Part shown: positions 1 through 11,405 of the stretch, piece by piece
How positions within the stretch are numbered: the stretch's first letter is position 1
Layout: every line of letters starts with the position of its first letter
Assembly (NCBI GenBank): GCA_037957365.1
Contig: JARHVA010005487.1
Location: 884,501 to 948,500 of the forward strand
From: Torreya grandis
Lineage: Eukaryota; Streptophyta; Pinopsida; Cupressales; Taxaceae
Direction of reading: 5' to 3'
Length of the DNA stretch: 64,000 bases
Made by a program: the position numbers and the translations under genes
The notes under the pieces: model-generated
What the model saw: only the letters and a program-made list of their open reading frames with translations
Databases searched by the model: none
What the model was told of the DNA's origin: nothing

Positions 1-839
1 TTGGATGTCATGCTCACTCATGATTAAATTCTACCCTTTTATATTATTTTTATAGACCTTAGACATGCCTTCAATCAATGTCATAACTACTTTGTATTCA
101 ATTCTATCATTTTTACACTAAAGCCTCAATCCTCACATTTAAGTTGATTGATTTATAGGTACATGTTACACTCTACTCCATGCCATCAACCAATTTGTTT
201 TTGACTCTATCACTTCTGTTAAACTCCAATAATTACACATTGAATTATGTCATTTGAAATAAAGGCACAACCCTTTCTTAAATTTTTGATGGCCTTGATG
301 GCTAAACAAGTCATCAAATTTGAGTTATGGGTCCTTTTAATGACTTGGCATGTCTACATGACTCATCAGGTTATGCATTCCCATCTTTCACTGACACTTT
401 CACCACTTGGCCTTTACCTAGCCTCCTTTTATCAACCACATAGGCCTTCCTTTGTTTATTTAGATCTTTATTCATGTCAAGCCCATAATATTTGGCCACA
501 TGGTCCTTCATCATTAGTTTCAAGCTCTTCTCTATGTTTTTAGTTGGTTCTACCTTAGCTTACACCTTTGTTTTGCCATTCAGCGTACTCTTTAAGCATT
601 AGTCCCTTTGCTTATTCCATGGTTTATAACCCCTTCATAATCTATTAAAATTGCTTTAGCTTTGGTTTAATGTGATCCTATCACATGTCATGATCTCATT
701 GAACTAAAGCATCCCAACCATTACTTTCATATAGTCCCTTGGATTCCCACCTCTAAGTTTATGAATTCATAGGATGTCATCAAATGGTAGCATCTCAAAT
801 ATTTAGGGCTCAGAGGTCCCGATAGCAACTGAGCATCCC

Positions 840-1960
840 TATAGGCCTGAGTCTTTGTGATGTTGCCACATGGAAACATCACAGAGCTATAAGCTCATGG
901 GGATTCAATAGGACTCAATGCACCTCTACAAGATATGAGTCATCATAATCACCCCACATGGCATGATCATGGGGACTCAAGGTCCATAAGACTTTCATTT
1001 TCTCAACTGACCTCAGTCACTTTGGATCACCATGATAATGACATATGGCGTCAGCATGGGGATCCAAAGGGAAAAAGACTTAACCAATTTACTTATTTTT
1101 TATTTTTTTATGGCTATTACTTGACTCAATCATGCCTCATAATGGTGACACATGTCATCATCTAAAAAAGGGAGGAATCCTCAGGACTTAATTGATTTAT
1201 TCAAAGCCAAAAGACTATGATGCAATGGAGAGCTACCACTTGGTGAATAAATGTCGAATCTAAGAATCTAAAGTTGATCAAACCCTACAAGATAAATAAG
1301 GGAAAATAATAAGTCAAAGGGCTTAAAAATAAACCAAGAATTTAACAAGATAATACATGTGAAAAAAATATAATCCTTTTTAAATTTAAACTAGAAATTT
1401 ACATAACAAAGAATTTGACTATGACAACTTGGTGATAGGTAATCATGTGTCAAATTTAGGCTAAGGTCAACTACCATGTGGTAAGCTTACATTGGCTTGA
1501 GGGCTTAGGTTTTGATAGTTTTTTGATATGAATATGCTTATAGAATTTAGGTTAGCGGACTTTGCTAACATCATCAAGTCCACATGGTGTTCACTCATCA
1601 TTGGTTTATGGATCCTAGGTTATGGGATGATGCCATGTGGCATCATCTATCTTATCTAGTATTTTGAGATAAATATTATTATGCCATATAGTATGATCAT
1701 GGGACTTTGGGCCATCATTGTGATCTATGCTCTCCTCTAAGTCTTAGGCTCCTGTGATGCTACCACATGGCATCATTATGGGCCTTTAGGCCTCGTAGGC
1801 ATTTTAAGGCTGGGCAAAAAACTATGACTAGGTTTGAAATGTTGTGAGTGACACTTATCACAATCATGGGGGGCAAAGGGCCTTGGGAATTAGCCATTCA
1901 AAATTTAAACCTTTGATCACCAAATGAATGCAATTGCAACATGTGGAGAGATTTGGGGTC
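840..1960. repeat. Dispersed near-palindromic CCACATGG / CCATGTGG motif
   Basis: The word CCAYRTGG, or close variants flanked by TG(A)TG..CATCAT, recurs near 853, 951, 1145, 1474, 1581, 1631, 1683, 1761 and 1943, several times followed by 'ATCATGGG'. The copies are not in a fixed period. This is a pattern seen by eye; its origin is unknown. Confidence 0.45.
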
Positions 1961-3489
1961 AAGCAGAAGAGTTACTTTAGACTTAGTTAAATTTTGGTTT
2001 GATTAGCCCCTGATTAAATGGGATGGAGACATGTGTCTTCACCTTAGGGACCCTGATGGAAACTAGAACTGCCCAAGATTTTTTATGATTTGACTAAGGC
2101 AAAGATGGCTAAATGGGCTCGATAACACTAAGGAAAATGAAGTAAAATAGGCCATAAGAAAACCAAAAAATATCATTTGATTTAAACCATGATAATTTAC
2201 TTGAAAAGACTAAAATAATTTGACAATTAAGCTTTGTCAAAACTTAAATTTTCTTGTAAAATGCATGAATGGCCTATTAAATTACCTCAAATAAAAAAGG
2301 AAGACTTGCATTGACTTCAATTTATGCCAAGGACCTCCCCAAAATAAAAGGCGTACAACCTTAGATTTAGCAAGAACTCAACCAAGTAAAAAATGATATA
2401 GGGGTAACCCAAGGATTTTCAAATGTAAATAACCCCCACCCATAAATAAAATAACAAGGTGAATTCAAGCATTTTCACAAAACATTTCAATTTGAAGATT
2501 ATACAAATGCTTTCAATTCAATCAAGATAATTTTCACACACCAATGATTAATCAAACTAAGGTTATGCCAAAAGAACATTTCCAAGGTAAAATATGAACA
2601 AAATAACACTCCAATACTAAGTGTTAAACATGAAAATTTGTCATTTGAAGTTAGTCTACTCAATGAAAATGTTTCAAGACCCAGTTAAACACCAAAACAA
2701 ACAAGATCAGACTCTTGAGCACAAAGAGGTTCAAAGATTTCATGATGAAATTAGGATATGTTGATGAATGCAACAACACTTACACCACTAGCTATTACAC
2801 ATATACATTCTCCTCAGTCGTACCACCAGTTTGTTATACCATATATAGTGTTTATAACACTTCTAGATGAACATCCCTTAGATGGGATAATTGGCTAGAA
2901 TTTTATTTTTCCAAAAGAATTCAAAAAACAAAAATTAAATATTTCAAAAATACCAAAAACATTCAAATAATTTAAAAATACCAAAAAAAATCAATATGTT
3001 CCTAGTTTTACTATTTCTTATGCATATATTGTTTGATTCATGTTAGTAGATAACATATCATTCCTTTCTTACATACACATATGTTTCATGATTCATTTGA
3101 TTGTGATACAAAGATACCCAGATTCATGATATATGAACACATAGATGTTGAGCCTTCCCTCCACTCACATCCTAATTACATTGAGGACATCTACCTCTTT
3201 GATCATGACACACCCAAGTTATATTATTCTATAATCACTTTCCATTATCAAGTTTGAGCTTATATATACTTACACATGCCTATATTAATTCTTATACCTT
3301 TCACAATATACTTGATATGTTATGTACTTAACATTGCTTGCAAACAAATGTTTAAGAACTAGTGTGTTAGGTTCATGTTGGTTTCTTATATTTGCTATAA
3401 TTTTATATTTTATGCACTTTCTTGAGTATATTCCTTGCTTGTTATTACCTTGTATTGTATTGCTTGTTTGAGCATTTGAATATACTCCA

Positions 3490-3650
3490 TTGATCATGGT
3501 CCCTATGCCTTTGCTTGCCTATTTTGACATTTGAATATGTCATTGTTTGTTGTATGGACATTTGAATATGTCATTCTAGGTTTTTTGGACATTTTACTAA
3601 GTCATGTCCATTCGATTATGCAACATTTGAACATGCCCCTTGTATGAAGT
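3490..3650 (+). repeat. Short tandem-like repeats of GACATTTGAATATGTCAT
   Basis: Two near-identical copies (about 3523 and 3558) and degenerate ones (3480, 3590, 3625) of an 18-bp word lie in about 160 bp. Each unit is itself partly palindromic (GACAT..ATGTC). They sit in the non-coding 3' interior of gypsy-1. Confidence 0.5.
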
Positions 3651-3923
3651 TTCCTTGGACCATTTATTGTTGCTTTGCTTTTGAGTTATCTCATGTGTAT
3701 TTGATTGCTTTTTGAGTTTGTATTGTTACTCTCTATATGTTTCCATGATGTATATAATGCATCTTAGGACTTTATGTGACCACATATTGCATGCTTCAAT
3801 GTTATATCTACTTAGACATGTTATTCATATATGTTATATGATCCATACATAACTTATATTATCCTTTTTAGGTAAGGTAACTACCAAATTCTCTTTCCCC
3901 TCACCTCAAAATAAGGGCATATC

Positions 3924-4150
3924 AGTGGGGAATGTCATAGAGGCATGGCTTACACATTTTAACAATTTAATATTACAATGGGGGCATGTCAAAAAGACGC
4001 GACCTTCACACTTATTTAGTATTCAACATCTTCAAATTATAGTGGGGGCATGTTATGGAAACATGTTCTCCACATTTTTTCCAATTCTCATATTTTCTAA
4101 ATTCAGCGGGGGATTGTCATAGAAACATATTCTCCACACTTGCACCAATT
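3924..4150 (+). repeat. Four tandem units each starting with a G-rich PPT-like run
   Basis: Units of roughly 55-65 bp start near 3924, 3978, 4041 and 4104. Each begins with AGTGGGG / ATGGGGGCA / GTGGGGGCA / GCGGGGGA followed by TGTYA and 'CTCCACAC/CTTCACAC'. The pattern resembles a repeated polypurine-tract plus LTR start, but only the tract at 4987 is followed by a convincing LTR. Confidence 0.55.
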
Positions 4151-4397
4151 TCAAACTCACCAAATTTCATAGTTATATGATTCATATATATATTTGTGAT
4201 AACATTCTATACATTGGTACCACTATTATACCTAGATTTCAGCTTGAGACATATATGAGGTACATATGTCATGCAAAGAGCACCTAAAATTGAAAAATCA
4301 AATCAAATTTATAGATTTTAAATATTTTTATAGACTTTTATCATACATGGGATGGATTTTTATTAATCTAACCTATTTCAATAGTTGGTTCACCTTT

Positions 4398-4550
4398 AGA
4401 AGGTTGAGTTGATTAAATCTCTCAAATCTTACCAAACCTATAAGTTAGATTTGATTAAATCATCTAACTTTACCAAAATTATAGGTTGGATTTGATTAAA
4501 TCATCCACCCTCACTAGATATATTTGTGAGTTTATTAAATTTCTCACGTT
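4398..4550 (+). repeat. Tandem repeat, about 56-bp unit, 2.5-3 copies
   Basis: The sequence 'GATTTGATTAAATCATC' preceded by 'TATAGGTT/TATAAGTT' recurs at about 4390, 4445 and 4490, with degenerate spacers containing 'TTACCAAA'. It is non-coding. Confidence 0.5.
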
Positions 4551-4986
4551 CATCGGATCATGCACATATTTGGGTTACACGATTGAGATGAAACAAGCTC
4601 AATGTATGTGTTGCAATTCACCTTTACACCAAGGTTGGGACATGTGTCCTCCAATACACACATACACACACACTTGCAATTTTATAATTTTCCTAATTTC
4701 AATTGCAATGCTTCATAATGAGGCATTCTTTCAAATCAAATTGTCAAAAGGCAAGATGGTTGCATCGACACATAGGTGTACTCATAACCTTGATCTTTAT
4801 GCTTTCAAGCATTTCAAATTCTTTTAGTTTCATATTTCATACACTGATTATATATTATAACTTGTTCTTGGAAGTAGGTCAATCATCATCAAAGCACTCA
4901 AGTTGGGCTCACATAAAGACAAGGTGTGTTATACACACCCATATACACTTTTCTTTCCTTTAAGCTATAAATTTTATTTCTAGATT

Positions 4987-4997
4987 AAAGGGGGGGA
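4987..4997 (+). other. Polypurine tract of gypsy-1
   Basis: AAAGGGGGGGA directly precedes TGTAGATACTAAAATTTG, the expected arrangement of a plus-strand priming site next to a 3' LTR. Confidence 0.65.
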
Positions 4998-6130
4998 TGT
5001 AGATACTAAAATTTGATTTATGTAGCACCTCAATCTTGTACACTTGAAAAATACTTATCATGATTATATCTTATAGTTCTAGACCTGTCTATTTCTAAAA
5101 GACTCGCATTCACTATCTCTTTGTGCCTATTTTGTTTATCTCTTAGTTTGATGATTGTTCTTCTAATAACTAGGCCTTTTATACTATGCAAAAAGCTCTA
5201 AATCTGATTATTATCCTTCATGGCCATTTCTAGACATGTCCTTATTTCCTATCTTCCTATACACTTACGTCATAGACATACACCTGCATCGACACAAGTG
5301 TCCACTTTTCTAACAAAGTGTCGAATGTTCAAAAGTCATCCAATTTACAAATGAAACATATCCTAAAGGTCAACCTAAGTGATTTAATACAATATATTTA
5401 TATAAAGGATTGGTATATATACAAGATCAACCCTCATTCATTCCTCACCTAGCAAAAATTGAGAACTCACAAATTAATATACCAAGAAGCACTCAATTAA
5501 ACATTTAAGTAAGAAAATCTTCTATATTCATCCTTATTTCTATATAAGTAATAGGAGTAAAATTTCCATAGGTCTAAATCATTCAAAGAGTAGTTCATGA
5601 GCCATATTTTTCAAGTTACAAGCTAGGTCACTACATGTTTTTGCTTATCACATATTGCATCCTTATGCACACACAAGACAAAACATAAGGGAGAACTATA
5701 TAAGTTTGAGGCCCTATTCAGAGTATTGGTTATGTAGGCAGTGTCCATTGATAAAGGGGTTCTTAGGATAACTCGACACCATGAGCCCATTAACCCATTT
5801 TTCCCATAGTCACTCAAAGTGTGAAGAGCCAAGGTTTTGATCATTCAAAGAAGAGTGAAATCTTGTGTGTGTGATCTAAAGATATTAGAAGAAAGGTAAC
5901 AAAAAACCATATAAGGATTCAATTATTTGAATCTAGATTCAATCAATATTCTATATAGGACACCTACATCAAATTCAGATATTTGTATCAATATAACTGT
6001 CCATATCTGATGCAAATGCTTGACACCATATAAAGAATATTCTCAAAATTTGAGGATTATTCTAGGATCATCTTCTAATCCACTTTTATCTTATCCCAAA
6101 TCATACTTACATGCACACAATAAACCAACA
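4998..6130 (+). mobile_element. 3' LTR of gypsy-1
   Basis: It begins TGTAGATACT right after the polypurine tract and has a TATA box (TATAAAGG at 5401). A promoter-proximal block 'GGAGAACT...TATTGG(T)TATGTAGGCAG' near 5690-5740 matches the equivalent block in the LTRs at 7963 and 14184 (for example 8550-8600). The right end is inferred at 'AATAAACCAACA' (about 6130) because the neighbouring element's LTR ends 'AATAAAACA' and the copia LTR sequence resumes by about 6149. The paired 5' LTR would be outside the window, so the boundary is not proved. Confidence 0.6.
5401..5408 (+). promoter_or_regulatory. TATA box in gypsy-1 LTR
   Basis: TATAAAGG sits about 400 bp into the LTR and upstream of the conserved GTAGGCAG block, a plausible U3/R arrangement. 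Confidence 0.4.
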
Positions 6131-6148
6131 AGGGAAAGAAAACACCTA

Positions 6149-7962
6149 AACACCTATTCATATAAGTATAAACACCTATTCATATAAGTATAAAACACAA
6201 GAACACATCACATATGTGGGAAACCCTCAAGGGGAAGAAAACCCATTAATATATTAAAATGGATGACATTCTTATAAGACAAACACCAAATTTAGTGAAG
6301 CACCCACTTCACATGGAGCACCAACTCCAACTAGCTAAGCACCAACTCAGCTAAGCTTTAGCAAGCACCCACTTGTAAGGAGGTACCAAATCCTAGATGA
6401 CTTAGAACCAACTCAGCCACATAAAACCCTTGATCACCTTTAGAACAATTTTTTTCTTGTACAATATATGATTATCTCTTTCTTTATCTCTTCTCTCCCT
6501 TCTATCCCTCTCAAACTGCCTTCTAGGCTTCTTCACTCGACTAGTCCTCTTATTGACTTGATTAGGTCATATGACCTTAATTTTCATGAACATAACCTCT
6601 ATAAAATATTCATAATAGATCATATACACTCATCTAATGGTATAAAATACCGTCTTCTACTATGAAATATGTTATTCCATTCACTTGTACTCTATACACA
6701 CAAATAGGCCTAAAATTGCCTTGTATTTATACAAGTCTCTTGTTCATATCCTTATTGGTCGGCCAAACACCCTTACTTTATTAGGTTAGACATGGAATAC
6801 ATATTAGGACACATCATAAACATTAATAAAATGTGATTTTATTCCCTTTAGGTCTGACCTACCTTAATTAGGCCTTATCTCATCTTTATGTCTCATGGAG
6901 ACCTAATCCAATTAGGTCTACTTTGGAAATGTTACACTTTGCCTTCCTTGGAAAACATTAAAACACATAACATGGTAGTATCATGTCATATGCCACTAAA
7001 ATATACCCATTATAATATAATTTATGCTTCATAGCACTTTTTATCTTCAACCACCACTTGAAGCATACCATTAGCACTATTCACAGTTAGGCATGTGCAT
7101 CCAAAAAGTCTATCTGGAACAATTGAAACATAAACACAATTTTTACAAAAAAATATGGAAAAAAATCACACATAAAATATTTACATGACCTTATGACCAT
7201 CTCCATGTGATTTATACTTCACAAATTAAGGCAAAAGGACTCAAACCCCTCTCTGTAAATAGCTCACTCATAACTGCCAACTAGCCTCGAAACATAGTCA
7301 TGGAAACTTAAACTTCTGACACCTAAAGGAACATACTCAAGGACTTAAAATGAATTAATATGATATTTTAACATACTTATAACAACCTCCAATTAAAATA
7401 TCATAAGTTTTATTGTCAATTATTGGTCTTGCATACCAATTTGTTGACCTTCTCTCTCACATACTTTACACTGCCAGACAAGCCATTTTAGCTTCAACAT
7501 TTTCACTAATTTCACTAAGTACCAAAACTTCTACAAAGAATATATAGGAAATAAATTACCTAAATATCAACACCATGTAAATTAAATGCTTCAACTCTGA
7601 GCATAGATCCTCAAACTCATCACTGCAACTTGTTTACTTAGAATTGTCAGTTTGCCTTAAAGCACAGTCATGGTAAAAATGACCTTCAACACTTGTATGA
7701 CCACTTTCAAAGACTTCAAACACATTTATATGATCTTATAATATCATTATATAATTCTTAGATACAAATATAACATGGCCAAATTAAAATATTGGTCTTG
7801 TAGACCAATCTCATAATTTTATACCTTCATTGTCTCGTCTGCACTAGACATGTTAACTTATGAGTAACATTTTCATCATTTTCACTGACCTCAAAAAGTT
7901 ATATCCAACATGATCATGTCTTAAAATTCTTTAATAATGTCTCCATACACTTGGATTCATCC
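6149..7962 (-). mobile_element. Copia 3' LTR, left segment
   Basis: It matches 19583-21186 of the right LTR, for example the block 'CACAAGAACACATCACAT' followed by 'GGAAACCCTCAAGGGGAAG' at 6197 and 19648. Compared with the right LTR it has a direct duplication of 'AACACCTATTCATATAAGTAT' at 6148-6192 and lacks the left hairpin arm. It ends at CATCC, the target site of the inserted gypsy element. Confidence 0.85.
7958..7962. repeat. Target-site duplication CATCC (left)
   Basis: CATCC precedes the 5' LTR and recurs at 15391-15395 right after the 3' LTR. The uninterrupted copia right LTR has a single CATCC at 21182-21186. Confidence 0.85.
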
Positions 7963-9152
7963 TATATTCATGTAAAATTTGAAATTGTACAACTTCAGTA
8001 TGGCTAAGACACCTAATCCATAGGTCCTCTTGTTAGCTCACACAACTCTTTTAGGCTACTTCTTTCACTGATTCCCAGTCATCCATATCTTCCCAAACTT
8101 ATATTTTTGAGACCCAGGCAACCCTCTTAGGCCTAGATTCATCCCCTTAGGATAATAGCACCCAAATAGGATAGGAGCATTGGAACCTAGGGTGTCATAT
8201 TTTAGATGTTGTTGTCCAAGTTTATTTTAGCCTCCAACGGTCAAATTCTTCTAGTTCCTTATCTTTTTTCTTGTCAGCCTCACATGAATTCATTTAACCC
8301 ATGATCATTTATTTCCCTATAAAAGGCATTTCTAAGTCCATTTAGAAGGGTTGGCACTCATTTACAAGAGAGACACAAGAATACAAGCAAGTACATTCAA
8401 ACACTCCTTCCCATTCTTTACATACAACCTTCTAATATTATCCAAAGCCTACTCAAGTCATTACACCAGTCCATATCTAGCTTAATCACATATAATTTTT
8501 CAATATAGTTACATTAATCATACACAAATTTCACCAATCACTACAATAGGAGAACTGCATTAGCTTGATCCCTCTTTAGATTATTGGTATGTAGGCAGCG
8601 TGCCCACACATAGAGTGTGAAGTGCATCTAGTGTATCCTTTACACACTAATCCCTTCTATTTATTTCCCAATATTACATTCAATTTCAAGCATCAAGAGC
8701 TCCTAAGGGTTTTGAATATCAAAGTAGGTACAAAATGAGCTCTACAAGGTCCCAGACCCTAAAATTTTAGTGACAGGGTAACATAGGCATTCTGAATAGA
8801 ACCTAAAAAGCTTTCAGCCTCAAGACAATAGCATTGGAATATGACTGCAACACCAAACAATAGGGTGTCCTATTTTTGGTACTCCTATCCAACATATAAA
8901 CAAAGTCTAGGGATCTATTTCCAACTATATCTCAGTCCTGTTCCTCCAGTATCAAACCTTATCTCTGTCCAGATCAGTCAAAATAAGTTAAGTTTTAATC
9001 TCTCTCATTTCCTACTATATTTAGAAAAGGCAAAAGTACAATCTATTTACACAAATAAGTAGGTTAATTCTTGCACATTTATTTACTGATTTACATTGCT
9101 CAACCCCTTTATTATTTAGGAATAACTCCAATATTTTATAAATAATAAAACA
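7963..9152 (+). mobile_element. 5' LTR of gypsy-2
   Basis: It starts TATATTCATGTAAAAT, where the 3' copy starts TGTAGTCATGTAAAAT, so the canonical TG has mutated to TA. It ends AATAATAAAACA. It aligns over its length with 14184-15390. Confidence 0.88.
8318..8326 (+). promoter_or_regulatory. TATA box of gypsy-2 5' LTR
   Basis: TATAAAAGG is conserved in the 3' LTR at 14554-14562, about 360-370 bp into each LTR. Confidence 0.5.
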
Positions 9153-9167
9153 TTTGGTGAACCTGAC
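9153..9167 (+). other. Probable primer-binding site of gypsy-2
   Basis: TTTGGTGAACCTGAC follows the LTR end immediately. The TGG start fits pairing with the CCA end of a tRNA; I could not identify which tRNA. Confidence 0.5.
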
Positions 9168-10232
9168 TTTGAATTTTCACACAAAAACCCTAGAAACCTT
9201 AGGGCTAATTATTTATGATTTTTTGTAATATTTTTTTGATTTTTCTTAAATTTAAAAATTAAAAAACTAAAAATTAATTTAAATGTTTTCAATAAATTCA
9301 CCCAAACCCTAGTTTGCACATACTAGGTCTTATTTGCATACAAACGCTTTCAAACCACTAGGAAAAATATATTGCTAATTTTAGAAATATTTTCTAGTTT
9401 TTCCTAATTTTTTCAAGAAAAATTCTACAAATTTTGTCTAAAATTTTTAAATTATTGCACTAATTTTGAAAAAAATCTTTCAAAACCCTAGTTGCATTAA
9501 ATACATTCTTAGTTATTTTTAATTACTTTTTGCATCATTTTCTAAAAATTTAGTTGCATATCAAACTTAGAAAATCAGTTTCAACATTAATAATTCATAT
9601 TATTTTGCACAAGTATTTCTAAAAAATATTTAGTTGTATATACTAGCACCTCTTTTCTTCTTGAGGTATCACCTTACATCCATAGCAAAATTGCAAAAAT
9701 TAAGCTCATTTATTTACAAACTTTTCTTACATTTCTTGTAAATAATAAGGAAACCATAATAGGTCCTATCGTATACATAAATGAAGAATTCTATCATATG
9801 TTAGTACAAAGTTTCATTCTTTGCATTTCATGCTTAATTTTCATAATAAGGGATGATATTACAAAATTTATTTCTAAAATTACACAAGATTTCAATATGC
9901 CTTTTGCATACTCTTTATCTCTCACATGGAACAATTTTCAAGTTTATCATGCTAAACATGTTAGCAATATTATAATACATGTCAAAGATATTTATGCATT
10001 CTTGCACAAATCCATGCTCTCAACCCTTTTCTTTTTATCTTTCATATGGAAAAATTTTCAATCTTATCATGCTAAACACATTTGAAATGTCATAGCACAT
10101 GTCACAATTTCTTATGCATACATGCACAAATTCATGTTTTCTATCCCTTGTTTGTTATCTTTCATGTGGAATGTTCTCTATAATCATATTTCTATATAAT
10201 TTATAACTCCACTTACATGCATTTTAGCCTAT
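9168..10232 (+). other. Leader of gypsy-2, no gene seen
   Basis: Very AT-rich sequence with repeated 'AAACCCTAG' words (9185, 9304, 9484) and two similar blocks around 9880-10000 and 10010-10170 ('CATGCTAAACA', 'TTTATGCATTCTTGCACAAAT'). No credible coding region is visible. Confidence 0.5.
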
Positions 10233-10922
10233 ATGCATAGTTTCTACCTAGATGTATATGCCTCTTTGGCTACCCTTGTTTCAATGCCATATTTCATGCA
10301 AAGGAAAGAAATCTTTTCTCCTCCTCTCTCTCAAAAGGGTGATAACTACTTTCCCTCCAACCAGGTCCATGATATCACCCATCCAAAAGGTGAGGTATCC
10401 TCTACTATTTCTCCTAATGCATACATTATGCCTATAGCTTCTTCAAACCCTCTTCAACATATGTGCTTAAATGTTCAATCGGAAGCAACTAAGGTTTGCA
10501 TTTATGAGACTCTAAGGAATCAAATCACCAGTATGAGTAAGTTATTTTCAGAGTTACAAACATAGAATCAACTATTACATGAAAAGATCACAACATTGGA
10601 AAATCATATTATAATACAAAAGCTTCAAAGGTACCCTAATGTCAATCATGTATATGCACCTACACCAAGTCAATTGGTTACAAGTAATGTTACATATCAA
10701 GACAAGAAATCACAACAAAGTAACTCCATAATTAGTGATTCAAAATGCATTCAAAGATCAAATAAGAGTTTAAGTGAGGTACTAAGGGCAATGATTAAAT
10801 CTAAGTCAATCAAACTACCTCCTCTACATCCAGTGAGAAGATCCAAATATTATTGTGCTTATCATAGAATACATGGGCATCACACAGATTCGTGTTTGGC
10901 ATTGAAACAACATATACAATAG
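10233..10922 (+). pseudogene. Degenerate gag of gypsy-2 with CCHC-like zinc knuckle
   Basis: Two consecutive ORFs, 10233-10565 (110 aa) and 10596-10922 (108 aa), are separated by a stop. The second ends with Y-Y-C-A-Y-H-R-I-H-G-H-H-T-D-S-C followed by L-A-L-K, a C-X2-H-X4-H-X4-C pattern typical of gag proteins of plant Ty3/gypsy elements; it would bind RNA in the capsid. The N-terminal capsid domain is not recognisable and there is no continuous frame. The call rests on the knuckle and on position between primer site and polypurine tract. Confidence 0.65.
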
Positions 10923-11183
10923 ATAATTGCTAATGAGGATTGTATATAAGGTAAATCAGTCAAATAATCCACAATGACATAGGAATATATTCACAAAGGG
11001 TCAAATTCAAAAACATTATAGAAGTGGCTACCAAAACATAAATCAGATCAACAAACAGTACCACAAGCTCAGGTCAAACATGAAAAAGATGTAAATCTAC
11101 CTCTCCAAAATGAGGCTCAAATTTCAAAATAGTGTAGGTTTGGTAAAAAATATCTATAATAGTTTGCTTTTAAAGGTCAAGGG

Positions 11184-11405
11184 TTGGGCAAGCATGCTCA
11201 AGGCATCACTACTCCTATTCTAGCAGCTGATAATGTTTGTCACCAAGGTTTAGGATTTATTGAACTTCCTAAGGCAAATCATTCACAGACACAATTTATC
11301 AACAGAAAAGACCAAGATACAACAAAATTCAACCCTAGCATTCCATTGTTTCAAAATCAAGATTATAATGTTGAATGGAACAATAAAAGTTATTATGATT
11401 TCTAA
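11184..11405 (+). pseudogene. Pol-leader remnant of gypsy-2 (GLGK..QGI segment)
   Basis: A 73-codon frame contains G-x-G-K-H-A-Q-G-I-T-T-P-I and, about 20 residues on, G-L-G-F. In plant Ty3/gypsy polyproteins a G-patch-like segment of this form lies between protease and reverse transcriptase. Nothing following it reads as RT, so pol was deleted or has decayed beyond recognition. Confidence 0.5.

Larger units (their letters stand above)
1..4997 (+). mobile_element. Internal 3' part of a Ty3/gypsy-like LTR element (gypsy-1), no intact genes
   Basis: This stretch precedes a polypurine tract and an LTR start at 4987-4998, so I read it as the interior of an LTR retrotransposon whose 5' end lies left of the window. 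No ORF longer than about 110 codons is present and none shows gag, protease, reverse transcriptase or integrase motifs. Several low-order repeats occur in it and are listed separately. Its 3' portion resembles that of the element at 7963-15390 (recurring 'acatttgaacatgcc'-type words, similar PPT-LTR junction and LTR R-region), so the two may be related families. Function cannot be assigned to any ORF here. Confidence 0.55.
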
